A stretch of DNA of 64,000 bases from Agrobacterium arsenijevicii (GCA_000949895.1 JWIT01000001.1:391729-455728), one strand, 5' to 3'; positions 47,835 through 59,467 are shown, counted from the stretch's first letter. A program made the numbers and translations. Notes: generated by a model from the sequence alone, not told the origin.

Positions 47835-47882
47835 GCCGTTCCGGCAAACCTTCTTCAATCGTTACAGGTGATGGATAGTTCA

Positions 47883-48572
47883 ATGAAAGTTCGAGCGAAG
47901 TTTTTCCTGTTCATCTCCCTGCTGTTCGTTCTGGTCAATGGACCGGTCCAGGCAGCTTCGCTCTCACCCGAGCAAACCGCTGAACTCTACTACCGCGCCT
48001 GGCTGAATTTTGATCGCGCCAGCATGGTTCGCCTCAACAAGGAATGGGGATCTTCGAGTAGCGGGCCGCGCTACACCGACATGGATCTGGTTGCCAACCC
48101 GGTCGCATGGCAGCGCAAATACAAGGGCGTGCACGCTCCCAAGGGAACCACGAACGAGCAGTCCGACCAGTTCGCACGGCTCTGGGTCGCCAGCACGGAG
48201 CGGGCGCGATGCCAGGCCGAGCCTGCGCGTATCGGTTCACAATTGCCTACAGGTCTCTTTCTGGCGCGGATAAAGATGAATTGCTCCCTGCCGGATGTCG
48301 GGCCCGCATTCCAGCGGCTGAAGACTGCCGCAAAGCCGGACGAGCTGGGCGATACCAGCCGCATGCCTTCCGCGAAACTGATGAAGCAGATGGTGGACGC
48401 CACGAAGGCGGCTCCGCTCACACACAAGGTCAAGACAGAAATCCAGCTCTTCAGCGGGCCGGATAAAGACGTCTGGCGGGTCGGATCGGCCGAAGTCCAA
48501 CCGCAGACCGGTATTGACCGCGTTTCCGCTGTCTTTCTCTCCGAGATGCTTCAGTCCGGTCTTTTGCGATAG
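47883..48572 (+). CDS. Exported protein of unknown function
   Basis: 229 residues from the ATG at 47883, about ten bases after AGGTGAT; starts at 47871 or 47868 are possible. A signal peptide (KVRAKFFLFISLLFVLVNGPVQA) leads into LSPEQTAELYYRAWLNFDRAS, an NTF2-like or helical opening. Two Cys in the mature part (RARCQAEP, KMNCSLPD) could form a disulphide. I do not recognise the family. It follows the hydroxyacid dehydrogenase gene by about 50 bp and may be cotranscribed. Confidence 0.75.
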   Translation: MKVRAKFFLFISLLFVLVNGPVQAASLSPEQTAELYYRAWLNFDRASMVRLNKEWGSSSSGPRYTDMDLVANPVAWQRKYKGVHAPKGTTNEQSDQFARLWVASTERARCQAEPARIGSQLPTGLFLARIKMNCSLPDVGPAFQRLKTAAKPDELGDTSRMPSAKLMKQMVDATKAAPLTHKVKTEIQLFSGPDKDVWRVGSAEVQPQTGIDRVSAVFLSEMLQSGLLR

Positions 48573-48610
48573 GCCCATCCGGCTTTTCGGCGAATTAAGA
48601 ATGAACCGTC

Positions 48611-49087
48611 TCAGTCGAGAAATTTCGTCATTTCAATCGAAGTCGTGCGGTCATAACCGGCATGGGCATTTTCAGCGGTCCTGACAAAACCCCAGGCCGC
48701 GAATTTGGCATGATTGGCGACAAGCTCGATGCGTGTTTCCAGCCGCAGCGCCGGTAACGCCAATTTGTGGGCCAGCGCTTCGGCCTGTTCCAGAAGCATC
48801 TTGCCGATGCCCCTTCCCTGCGCTTTCGTGGAAACACAGAGCTTGCCGACATAAAGACAGGCCGGCGGCTCCGGCCGGCAAAACAGGCAGCCCAGCAGCT
48901 CATCGCCATCGAGCGCCACGAAAGCGATCTCCGCCCTCGCCTTCTCCTCGAGATTTTCGAGCGTCAGGCGATGAGCCGACGACGGTGGGTCGATGACACC
49001 ATCCATATAGGCAAAGGACGACATGATGAGCGCAAGCAATTCCTGCCAGCGGTCGAATTCTTCCCCGATCCGTGCGATCTCGATCAT
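48611..49087 (-). CDS. GNAT family N-acetyltransferase
   Basis: 158 residues. The acetyl-CoA pyrophosphate loop is KAQGRGIGKMLLEQAEALAHK (R-G-x-G-x-x-L), preceded by LYVGKLCVST and followed by LRLETRIELVANHAKFAAWGF. N-terminal LTLENLEEKARAE gives the variable substrate region. The acceptor is unknown. Its start overlaps the MoeB-like gene stop, so they form one transcript; acetylation may have nothing to do with sulfur transfer. Confidence 0.88.
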   Translation of the reverse strand: MIEIARIGEEFDRWQELLALIMSSFAYMDGVIDPPSSAHRLTLENLEEKARAEIAFVALDGDELLGCLFCRPEPPACLYVGKLCVSTKAQGRGIGKMLLEQAEALAHKLALPALRLETRIELVANHAKFAAWGFVRTAENAHAGYDRTTSIEMTKFLD

Positions 49088-49851
49088 GATTTCTTTCCCG
49101 TTGGCCGGCGTTTGTAACGCACGGTTTCGAAACGGGCCGAAAGGGCATCATATAGGAGCAGACGGCCGATCAGAGGCTCACCAGCACCGGTGATGACCTT
49201 GATAGCTTCCATGGCCATGATGGTGCCAATCACCCCGGTCAGCGCTCCGACAATGCCGGTTTCTGCGCAATTCGGGATAAGACCCTGCGGCGGCGGCTCG
49301 GGAAACAGATCACGATACCCCGGCAGCAGATTGCCATCGGCATTTGTCTCATAGGGTTTCAGCACCGTCACCGAGCCATCGAAACGACCGACGGCACCCG
49401 TGACCAGCGGCCTTTTTGCAGCCTCTGCTGCATCGGCTGCGGCATAACGCGTATCGAAATTGTCAGATCCATCGATAAGGAGGTCAAAGGACGACAGATG
49501 GTCATGCGCCCAGACCTCAGAAAACCGCTCCTCATAAACAAGGGTACGCACATGCGGGTTGAGCCGGGCGATGGCTGCGCGGGCGCTTGCGGTTTTCAGC
49601 TCACCGATCGTGCCGGTATCGTGGATCACCTGCCGCTGGAGATTGGACAGGGAAACCACGTCGTCATCAATGAGGCCGAGCGTGCCGACACCGGCGGCTG
49701 CGAGATAATGAAGGACGGGCGCACCAAGACCGCCAGCCCCAATCACCAGCACGCGTGCCGCTTTCAGCCGCTGCTGCCCGGCACCGCCGATTTCCGGCAA
49801 CAGAATGTGGCGCTTGTAGCGTTCGATTTCTTCCTGGCTCAGCGGATCCAT
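49084..49851 (-). CDS. MoeB/ThiF family adenylyltransferase
   Basis: 255 residues from the ATG at 49851 (MDPLSQEEIERYKRHILLPE, the family opening). Nucleotide loop VLVIGAGGLGAPVLHYLAAAG, then LGLIDDDVVSLSNLQRQV and DGSDNFDTRY. The candidate catalytic Cys is in IPNCAETGIVGALTG. It is the only Cys in the protein, so the tetra-Cys zinc site of E. coli MoeB and ThiF is absent, and there is no rhodanese domain. It should activate the C-terminus of a MoaD- or ThiS-like protein; which one is unknown. Confidence 0.9.
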   Translation of the reverse strand: MDPLSQEEIERYKRHILLPEIGGAGQQRLKAARVLVIGAGGLGAPVLHYLAAAGVGTLGLIDDDVVSLSNLQRQVIHDTGTIGELKTASARAAIARLNPHVRTLVYEERFSEVWAHDHLSSFDLLIDGSDNFDTRYAAADAAEAAKRPLVTGAVGRFDGSVTVLKPYETNADGNLLPGYRDLFPEPPPQGLIPNCAETGIVGALTGVIGTIMAMEAIKVITGAGEPLIGRLLLYDALSARFETVRYKRRPTGKKS

Positions 49852-49873
49852 GTCGCACTCCGTTTTTTTGCCG

Positions 49874-50998
49874 TCATGCCGTGATGCCTCCATGGGCAAC
49901 ATTGAAGAATTGCGCCCTGTCGCCAAGGGCGGAGAACATCGCCGCATCCGTTCCGGTCATGAAACTCTGGCCGCCAAGCGCGTGAATGAGATCGAACAAA
50001 GCGGCCCGCCTGCCCTCATCCAGATGCGCGGCGATCTCGTCCAGCAGCAGAACCGGCGCATGGCCGGTCATATTGGCGGTAAGCTGCGCATGGGCAAGCA
50101 CCAACCCCACCAGCAGCGCCTTCTGTTCCCCGGTTGAACAGCGTTCGGCTTCCATGTTCTTTTCCGCATGGCGCACGAACAGATCGACGCGGTGCGGACC
50201 ATCAAGCGTGCGGCCCGCTGCGGCGTCACGATAGCGACCATCGCGCAACATGAGCCGATATTCGTCTTCGAGATCAACGGCCGGCCGGTTGAGCATGTCG
50301 TCCATGAAACCGGAAAGCGAAAGTGCCGCCGATGGGAAGGCCGCATCGCCGGCTCTGCCTTCAATGAGGCTCTTCAAAAGGCCGAGCATTTCATAACGGG
50401 CGACCGCCATGGAGATGCCGAGTTCCGCCATCTGCTTTTCTATCCCGTCCAGCCAGACCGGATCGAAACGGCCTTCCGAAAGCAGTCGGTTGCGGCCGCG
50501 CATGGCCTTTTCGAAATCGCTCGCCCGCCGCCCATGGGCAGGATCGAGCGACAGCACCAGCCGGTCGAGAAAACGCCGCCGATCCGAGGACGAGCCGGTA
50601 AAAAGCCCATCCATGGCAGGCGTCAGCCACAGCACCCGCAGATGATCTGTCAATTCATCAACCGACTTCACCGACGTCCCGTTCAGCCTCAAACGGCGCG
50701 ATACCACCTCGCCATCGCCTTCAATGCCGGTTCCGATAGCGACTTCGCCGTCCATGCCGTCAACATCGGCAAAAATCGAGAAACCGGCCTCGGCTCCCAC
50801 CCGCGTCACATCTGACAGGGTGGCCCGGCGCAGCCCCCTGCCGGGCGAAAGAAACGAAACAGCCTCCAGCAGATTGGTCTTGCCGGAACCGTTGTCGCCC
50901 GTCAGCACCACATGGCGGTCATCCAGCGCAAGCGCCGCCGCCGCATAGTTGCGGAAGTCCGTAAGTTTCAGCCGTAAAAGCGACACCTTATTCGTCAT
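49874..50998 (-). CDS. recF: DNA replication and repair protein RecF
   Basis: 374 residues. Walker A VVLTGDNGSGKTNLLEAVSFL, the ABC-type signature STGEQKALLVGLVLAHAQ and Walker B VLLLDEIAAHLD give the SMC-like ATPase fold, and LRLKLTDFRNY is the family start. It brings RecOR to gap edges for RecA loading. It is the first gene of a short leftward group recF-moeB-like-GNAT, with 22 bp between recF and the MoeB-like gene. Confidence 0.97.
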   Translation of the reverse strand: MTNKVSLLRLKLTDFRNYAAAALALDDRHVVLTGDNGSGKTNLLEAVSFLSPGRGLRRATLSDVTRVGAEAGFSIFADVDGMDGEVAIGTGIEGDGEVVSRRLRLNGTSVKSVDELTDHLRVLWLTPAMDGLFTGSSSDRRRFLDRLVLSLDPAHGRRASDFEKAMRGRNRLLSEGRFDPVWLDGIEKQMAELGISMAVARYEMLGLLKSLIEGRAGDAAFPSAALSLSGFMDDMLNRPAVDLEDEYRLMLRDGRYRDAAAGRTLDGPHRVDLFVRHAEKNMEAERCSTGEQKALLVGLVLAHAQLTANMTGHAPVLLLDEIAAHLDEGRRAALFDLIHALGGQSFMTGTDAAMFSALGDRAQFFNVAHGGITA

Positions 50999-51062
50999 CT
51001 TTACGGCCTAAAACGAAGATGGATGGATGGCAAGGTGGGGAAGGTCCCGTCTGCACCTAAGA

Positions 51063-51079
51063 TGCGCCACAGTGGCGCA
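51063..51079. promoter_or_regulatory. 17-bp perfect palindrome in the divergent promoter region of recF and the hydrolase gene
   Basis: TGCGCCAC-A-GTGGCGCA, 8-bp arms around one base, lying 65 bp before recF and 41 bp before the rightward hydrolase. It could be an operator or a small hairpin. No regulator assigned. Confidence 0.45.
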
Positions 51080-51120
51080 ATCCATTCTCCAGTAGCAACT
51101 TTTTTAGCTGGCGGTTATTT

Positions 51121-52257
51121 ATGAATGGTCCCTCGTCATCGGTAACTCCGTTCATGCGCCTGATTTTTTCGCTCCTTCTCGCTTTTGGCCTTCTTTCATC
51201 CTGTGCTGGCAGACCGGGGGCGGATGTGCTGCAGGCCATAAACACCAAGAGCGGCGATACGAAAATCGTGACCGCCTACGTGGCGAGCACGCGGGAAAAA
51301 AACACGGACGCGAAAAAGGGCTTCGGCACCGAGCGGGCGGCCGAGCCGAACTACGCACGCTTCGACATTTCCATTCCGCCCAGCCACAAAAGCGGAAATA
51401 TCGAATGGTCCCAAGGCAAACCGGACCCGAAAAAAGATTTTGTCGTCACCAAAGCCGACACACTGACGAAAACGCGCTTCAACGAAGATCTTGGAGATGT
51501 CACGCGGTCCGGCAAACAGATCGCCCTTTTTGTCCATGGCTATAATTACAGCTATCAGGAGGCCCTGTTCCGCGCGGCGCAAATGGCTGTCGATGCCAAT
51601 ATGAATGGTGTGCCGCTGGTGTTTTCCTGGCCGTCGCAAGCGAGCGTCACCGGCTATGTGGCCGACAAGGAATCGGCGACCTATTCGCGCGACGCGCTCG
51701 CTGCAGTGTTGATCGATCTGACCCGGCAGACCCCACGAAAAAGCATTGTCGTGTTCGGTCACAGCATGGGCGGCTGGCTGGTCATGGAAGCCCTGCGACA
51801 ATTGCGCTTCGAAGGCAGGAACGATGTGATCTCCAAGCTTCAGGTGGTGCTGGCCGCACCGGATATCGACGCCGATGTGTTCCGCAAGCAGATCGAGGTC
51901 GTCGGGCGGCTCAACCCACCGCTGACGGTGCTGGTGTCCAAGGACGATCGCGCCCTGAAAGCCTCCTCGATACTGGGCGCTGATGTCACCCGCGTCGGCG
52001 CTCTGGATGTTACCGATCCGCAGGTGCAGGAAGCTGCCCTGAAGGAAGGTGTGCAGTTCGTGGATATTTCCAATCTGAAAGCCTCGGACCCGCTCAACCA
52101 CGATCGCTACGCGGCGCTGGCATCCATGGTGCCGCAGCTGGAGGCAAGCAGGCGCGGGGGCGGCATCAACAGTGCGGGTGCCTTCGTTTTCGACGCAATC
52201 GGCGCAACCGTATCCAGCCCCTTCCGCCTTGCGAGCCAGGTGGTGAACCCGCAATAG
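51121..52257 (+). CDS. Alpha/beta-hydrolase of the DUF900 family, probable lipoprotein
   Basis: 378 residues. The N-terminus has a lipoprotein signal (MRLIFSLLLAFGLLSSCAG, Cys acylated), which would begin at residue 12 of this reading, so the true start may be the ATG at 51154. The hydrolase domain has ALFVHGYNYSYQEALFR, VFSWPSQ and the nucleophile elbow GHSMGGW, all typical of DUF900 (PF05990). The Asp and His of the triad are probably in DIDADVF and PLNHDRYA. It is an outer-membrane or periplasmic esterase-like enzyme of unknown substrate. Confidence 0.85.
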   Translation: MNGPSSSVTPFMRLIFSLLLAFGLLSSCAGRPGADVLQAINTKSGDTKIVTAYVASTREKNTDAKKGFGTERAAEPNYARFDISIPPSHKSGNIEWSQGKPDPKKDFVVTKADTLTKTRFNEDLGDVTRSGKQIALFVHGYNYSYQEALFRAAQMAVDANMNGVPLVFSWPSQASVTGYVADKESATYSRDALAAVLIDLTRQTPRKSIVVFGHSMGGWLVMEALRQLRFEGRNDVISKLQVVLAAPDIDADVFRKQIEVVGRLNPPLTVLVSKDDRALKASSILGADVTRVGALDVTDPQVQEAALKEGVQFVDISNLKASDPLNHDRYAALASMVPQLEASRRGGGINSAGAFVFDAIGATVSSPFRLASQVVNPQ

Positions 52258-52285
52258 CTTTTGCGGGTCCTAGAGCGCGTGTGGT

Positions 52286-55453
<3,168 letters not shown>

Positions 55454-55466
<13 letters not shown>

Positions 55467-55852
55467 AATCGTTCCAATCCATGATTGACGTTGGCGACAT
55501 CTTCCTCCGTGCCGAGAAGCTCGAAGCGATAGAGAAACGGCACCGCGCATTTACGCGACACGATATCTCCGGCAGATGCGAAAGCTGCGCCAAAATTCGT
55601 ATTTCCCGCCGCGATGACGCCGCGAATGAGATTTCGGTTGGAGGGCTCGTTCAAAAACCGGATGACCGGTTTCGGCACCGCTCCTTTCATGCCGCCGCCC
55701 CCATAGGTGGGGGTGACGAGAACATAGGGCTCCGACACATGAGGCACGTCCTCCTCAGCGCCGAGCGGTAGGCGAAACAGTCGTCGCCCCAGTTTCTGAA
55801 GGAAGCGATGCGTGTTTTCAGACCGGCTGGAATAATAGACGATCAGCCCCAT
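55454..55852 (-). CDS. nrdI: Flavodoxin-like NrdI
   Basis: 132 residues. It begins [21 protein letters not shown], the phosphate-binding loop of the NrdI flavodoxins, and has [21 protein letters not shown] and [21 protein letters not shown] around the FMN. It supplies oxidant to assemble the Mn(III)-tyrosyl radical of NrdF. It begins 12 bp after nrdH. The last 13 bp also carry the TTG start of nrdE. Confidence 0.96.
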
Positions 55853-55864
55853 CGCGCCGCCTCC

Positions 55865-56086
55865 TCAGCTGATCGAGCCGATCATATCCGGGCGGAAACC
55901 CGCCCAATGGCGTTCGCCGGCGACGACAACGGGAACCTGCATGTAACCGAGGCCACGAACGTGATCGAGCGCATCCGCGTCTTCGGAGATATCGACGATC
56001 TCGTAGCTGACGCCGATACGATCGAGCGCGCGATAGGTGGCGGTGCATTGGACGCAGGCGGGTTTGCTGTAAACGGTGACGGTCAT
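55865..56086 (-). CDS. nrdH: Glutaredoxin-like electron donor NrdH
   Basis: 73 residues. MTVTVYSKPACVQCTATYRAL has the redox pair CVQC of NrdH. VPVVVAGERHWAGFRPDMI is the conserved WSGFRPDxI-type end that lets NrdH accept electrons from thioredoxin reductase. It reduces NrdE. It heads nrdHIEF and is preceded by a leader of about 520 nt with a cobalamin riboswitch. Confidence 0.96.
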   Translation of the reverse strand: MTVTVYSKPACVQCTATYRALDRIGVSYEIVDISEDADALDHVRGLGYMQVPVVVAGERHWAGFRPDMIGSIS

Positions 56087-56409
56087 GATTTCCTCTTTCG
56101 AAGCCGCTTTTGCGCACGGCTCAACATTGCCGATTGCAATCGCAATCGGGTGGCGATGGATCTGTCATTCAGGCGAGTTGCAGCTTGGAGCGTTTTGTTG
56201 CATTTCCGGACGTAAAACCGGGGTCCACTTTTCCTGGAAATGCTCCGGGCCGCGAAAGATCACTCTCTACGCCGACGAGCGCAGGAACTTAAAAAAATGC
56301 ACTGGCATGACTTCACCCCGAAGCTTGTTCTGGAAGGGGCAGAAAAGGGCGCACGCAATTCATTTGCGTCATACACCTTCCTTCCGGACACCCCGCCCGT
56401 GGACGTTTT
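56087..56409 (-). other. Long nrdHIEF leader between riboswitch and nrdH
   Basis: About 320 bp without a gene. It contains dispersed repeat copy 5, the short stem ACGCAA/TTGCGT (near 56355-56371), and a run of seven T on the - strand (plus-strand A run 56291-56297) after a weak hairpin GCTTCGGGGTGAAG. That T run is the best candidate for the riboswitch-controlled stop, but the stem is poor. No anti-sequestor was resolved. Confidence 0.5.
56188..56246. repeat. Dispersed intergenic repeat, copy 5
   Basis: GAGCGTTTTGTTGCATTTCC, then GGACGTAAAACCG and TCCACTTTTCCTGGAAATGCTCC. The outer GAGC.../...GCTC ends are complementary, so the element can fold. Nearly identical to copy 3. Confidence 0.7.
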
Positions 56410-56608
56410 CGCTCAAGGCAGGTCTCCTGACTTGCGGGTCAAAACATCTATTCCCACCTTCCCGGAGCTTTTAGCTCCAGTGGCTCAAATCGGAACGATG
56501 CTCACCGCTTACAGTTGCGGGGGCAGTTTCGGCATTGCTCGGCCATGATGGCGTTGCGCACCGAATTCCCGTCTTAGCTCCCGACACTTGCGAATCGGAA
56601 GAACCTCG
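56410..56608 (-). promoter_or_regulatory. Cobalamin (AdoCbl) riboswitch upstream of nrdHIEF
   Basis: Read leftward, all the conserved B12-aptamer blocks appear in order and spacing: GGGAATTCGGTGC (56570-56558), CTGCCCCCGCAACTGTAAGC (from 56526), GCCACTG (56484-56478), GGGAAGGTGG (56463 down), and the closing AAGTCAGGAGACCTGCC (56433-56417). The CTG-CCCCCGCAACTGTAAGCGG core and the GCCACTG/AGTCAGGAGACC blocks are the B12 box. The class Ib reductase works without B12, so repression by adenosylcobalamin would favour a B12-dependent enzyme elsewhere. Ends are approximate. Confidence 0.93.
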
Positions 56609-56615
56609 AACACCA

Positions 56616-56646
56616 CATATAGTATATGAGGAAATTTTTTCGTCAA
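56616..56646 (-). promoter_or_regulatory. Promoter of nrdHIEF with palindrome over the -10
   Basis: Leftward -35 TTGACG (56646-56641), 16-bp spacer, -10 TACTAT (56624-56619). The -10 lies within the 13-bp palindrome CATATAGTATATG (56616-56628), which resembles half of the paired NrdR boxes found before reductase genes. Transcription would start near 56612, at the 5' end of the riboswitch. A second box at the usual 15-31 bp spacing was not clear. Confidence 0.6.
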
Positions 56647-56756
56647 TAATTAGACACACAAAAGCCCCACCCTGTGGATCAAAAAGATTCAACACATGGT
56701 CAATAAAGGCTTAACAGCGAATGCTCGCTGTCGCCCACGGAACGGGAAGGGTTGGC

Positions 56757-57386
56757 CTATTCCCAGATATCGATGTGAATATCGGCAGGCCGGGAGTTCT
56801 CGATCACCCGTTTTCCGTTGGGAAGATCGTTTTCGAAAAGCTTGGCATGGATCTCAGTCGCATCGAGACCGTAGCCCTGCCATCTTTGCCGCAGGCGGTC
56901 CTCGAGCACCGCAACAGATGGACCCACGAAGATGGCGAGATCGAAGCTGACGGAGAGCTTCGTCCACGGCGCCTCGTTCAGCAGCAGGTAGTTGCCTTCG
57001 GCAAGGATGAAACGGGTCTCCGGCGCGATGGCGCGGGCGGAGGCAATGGCTATTTCGCGGGATCGGTCAAAAACCGGGACAAGAACCTCCTGCCCGCCCT
57101 GACGCACGGCGGAGACAATATCGAGAAAGCCGCGCACATCGAAGGTTTCCGGCGCACCCTTTCGCGGCAAAAGTCCCCGCTCTTCGAGAATGCCGTTATC
57201 CATATGGAAGCCATCCATAGGCAAAACAGCCGCCGCCTCGCCCCGCGTCACGAGGGCGCCGCACAGGGCCTCTGCCAGCGTGGATTTGCCGGCCCCAGGG
57301 GGACCGGCAATGGCAATGATAAAGCGAGATTTATCCTCTGCCCGCCGAAGAACGTCTTCGACGATCGTTTCAAGCTTCAACGTCAT
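56757..57386 (-). CDS. frcK: Sugar kinase of the P-loop type, FrcK-like
   Basis: 209 residues from the ATG at 57386 (MTLKLETIVEDVLRRAEDK), overlapping the frcA stop by 4 bp (ATGA). Walker A is IAGPPGAGKSTLAEAL; VLPMDGFHMDNGILEERGL and RKGAPETFDV are the substrate region shared with pantothenate/uridine-kinase-like sugar kinases; AEGNYLLLNEAPW is the Walker B-like segment. In S. meliloti frcK lies in the same place behind frcBCA. It probably phosphorylates the imported sugar. The gene assignment rests on this context. Confidence 0.88.
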   Translation of the reverse strand: MTLKLETIVEDVLRRAEDKSRFIIAIAGPPGAGKSTLAEALCGALVTRGEAAAVLPMDGFHMDNGILEERGLLPRKGAPETFDVRGFLDIVSAVRQGGQEVLVPVFDRSREIAIASARAIAPETRFILAEGNYLLLNEAPWTKLSVSFDLAIFVGPSVAVLEDRLRQRWQGYGLDATEIHAKLFENDLPNGKRVIENSRPADIHIDIWE

Positions 57387-58165
57387 GCGGCAAGCGTTTC
57401 CTTTGGCGCTTCCTTGGCGCCGGTCATGAAGGCGACGGCGTCGGACATCGAATAATCCTTCGGATTGATGACGCACAAACGCTTGCCAAGCCGGTGAATG
57501 TGGATGCGGTCCGCAACCTCGAAAACATGTGGCATGTTATGCGAGATGAGAACGATCGGCAGTCCGCGCGAGCGCACATCCAGAATGAGTTCGAGAACGC
57601 GGCGGCTTTCCTTGACACCGAGCGCTGCCGTCGGTTCGTCAAGGATCACGACCTTGGAGCCGAATGCCGCTGCACGTGCCACCGCAACACCCTGACGCTG
57701 GCCACCGGAGAGGGTTTCCACCGCCTGATTGATGTTCTGGATCGTCATCAGGCCAAGTTCCGACAGCTTCTCGCGGGCGAACTTTTCCATGGCCGGGCGG
57801 TCCAGTGCCCGGAACAGACTTCCTTGAATACCGGGTTTGCGGATTTCACGGCCGAGAAACATATTGTCGGCTATGGACAATGCTGGAGACAGCGCAAGGT
57901 TCTGATAAACGGTTTCGATACCAGCCTTGCGCGCCTCGATCGGCGAGCGGAACTGTACCGGCTTGCCTTCCAGCCTGATCTCCCCTTCATCGGGTGTCAC
58001 CGCACCGGAAATCGCCTTGATGAGAGAGGATTTGCCAGCGCCGTTATCACCGATGACGGCGAGAATTTCGCCCGGATAAAGGTCGAAATCGGCATTGTCG
58101 AGCGCAGTCACGCGACCGTAGCGTTTGACGAGATTGCGTGCTGTGAGGATAGGTTCTCTTGTCAT
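57383..58165 (-). CDS. frcA: Sugar ABC transporter ATP-binding protein, FrcA-like
   Basis: 260 residues from the ATG at 58165 (MTREPILTARNLVKRYGRVTAL), whose first base is the last base of the frcC stop. It has one ABC domain only: Walker A GDNGAGKSSLIKAI, Q-loop VYQNLALSPAL, signature LSGGQRQGVAVARAA, Walker B VVILDEPTAALG, H-loop LISHNM. Most sugar ATPases of the CUT2 family have two ABC domains (about 500 residues); the short single form is the FrcA trait. It powers uptake with FrcC. Confidence 0.93.
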   Translation of the reverse strand: MTREPILTARNLVKRYGRVTALDNADFDLYPGEILAVIGDNGAGKSSLIKAISGAVTPDEGEIRLEGKPVQFRSPIEARKAGIETVYQNLALSPALSIADNMFLGREIRKPGIQGSLFRALDRPAMEKFAREKLSELGLMTIQNINQAVETLSGGQRQGVAVARAAAFGSKVVILDEPTAALGVKESRRVLELILDVRSRGLPIVLISHNMPHVFEVADRIHIHRLGKRLCVINPKDYSMSDAVAFMTGAKEAPKETLAA

Positions 58166-59247
58166 CAGCCTGCTACCTTTCTGATCCACTGGTCGATTGC
58201 GACAGCCATGATGATGAGGACGCCGATCAACAGATATGTCCACTGCGGGTCGGTTCCGATAAGCCGCAGGCCAAGTGAAAAGACGCCAACAATCAGGGCG
58301 CCGAAGATCATGCCCATGATGGAGCCGCGTCCGCCGAACAGCGAGATGCCGCCGATGACCACCGCGGTGATGGATTCGATGTTGGCGAACTGACCGGCAG
58401 TCGGCGATACCGAGCCGATGCGGCCGATGAGAGCCCAGCCCGCGAAGGCGCAGATAAGCCCGGAAAGTGTGTAGACGGTCGTCAGCATGCGCTTGACGTT
58501 AACGCCGGCAAGTTCGGCTGCGTCAGGATCGTCACCCACCGCATAGAGATGGCGACCCCAGGCGGTGCGGTTAAGCACATACCAGAGCAGGGCAACGAGC
58601 AGAACCATGGCAATGACGCCATAGGTGAAAACGGCGCTGCCGATACGGATATTGTTGCCGAAGAACTGGAGAATGGGCGCCTGTTGGACGATGTCCTGTG
58701 CGCGGATCGTTTCGTTGGCCGAATAGAGGAAATTGGTGGCCAATACGATCTGCCACATGCCGAGCGTGACGATGAAGGGCGGCAGCCGCATGCGCGACAC
58801 CAGCACACCGTTAATAAAGCCACAAAATGCACCGACTGCGAGGCCGCAAATAATCGAAAGTTCCGCGGGCAGACCATAACGGAAAGTAAACTGCCCCATG
58901 ATGACGGAAGACAGAACCATGATCGCACCGACCGAAAGATCGATACCTGCGGTCAGAATGACCAGCGACTGCGCCGCACCGACAATGCCGACGATTGCCA
59001 CCTGCTGAAGAATAAGGGTCAGCGAGAAGGCCGAGAAAAACTTGCCGCCCAGGGTAATGCCAAAGACAGTCAGCGACAGCACCAGAACGATCAGCGGTAC
59101 GGCCGCTGGGCTGGAGTGCAGAAAATGCTGAAATTTTTCAATCAAACTCTTGTTGTGCGTATCGAAAGCAGCGACCTGGGTCGAACTTCCCGACAGCACT
59201 TTTTCAAATTCATTATGCGGTTGAGCCCGCACTGGCTGATCGCTCAT
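58165..59247 (-). CDS. frcC: Sugar ABC transporter permease, FrcC-like
   Basis: 360 residues from the ATG at 59247, with GGAGG eight bases upstream. It has about 8-10 helices and the CUT2 permease motifs GAAQSLVILTAGIDLSVGAIM and GALIVGVFSLGLRLIG, with AVGDDPDAAELAGVNVKRM as the ATPase coupling loop. It forms the membrane channel, probably as a homodimer. 220 bp separate it from frcB, with a strong hairpin between. Confidence 0.94.
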   Translation of the reverse strand: MSDQPVRAQPHNEFEKVLSGSSTQVAAFDTHNKSLIEKFQHFLHSSPAAVPLIVLVLSLTVFGITLGGKFFSAFSLTLILQQVAIVGIVGAAQSLVILTAGIDLSVGAIMVLSSVIMGQFTFRYGLPAELSIICGLAVGAFCGFINGVLVSRMRLPPFIVTLGMWQIVLATNFLYSANETIRAQDIVQQAPILQFFGNNIRIGSAVFTYGVIAMVLLVALLWYVLNRTAWGRHLYAVGDDPDAAELAGVNVKRMLTTVYTLSGLICAFAGWALIGRIGSVSPTAGQFANIESITAVVIGGISLFGGRGSIMGMIFGALIVGVFSLGLRLIGTDPQWTYLLIGVLIIMAVAIDQWIRKVAG

Positions 59248-59427
59248 GGATTTTCCTCCCGATCGCTCCATCGCATCGACCCTAAAACCGGGATCGCTCT
59301 CCAGGCGGACAATGCGTAGATTCAAACTGTTGAGAAGCGTGCCTCAGTTACATCCACGGAGGTCGGGCGCGCTCGTTTGTTCCTGTCCGATCACCCAGAT
59401 CGTGCTTTAAACCATTCCGGTTCAAGT

Positions 59428-59448
59428 GCGGGGGCAAATTGCCCCCGC
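59428..59448 (-). terminator. Intercistronic hairpin between frcB and frcC
   Basis: Perfect 10-bp stem GCGGGGGCAA / TTGCCCCCGC around one base, about 20 bp past the frcB stop. No T run. It probably protects the frcB message, so that binding protein exceeds permease, as in other binding-protein operons. Confidence 0.7.
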
Positions 59449-59467
59449 GGGTTTCAACGGCGAGGTA

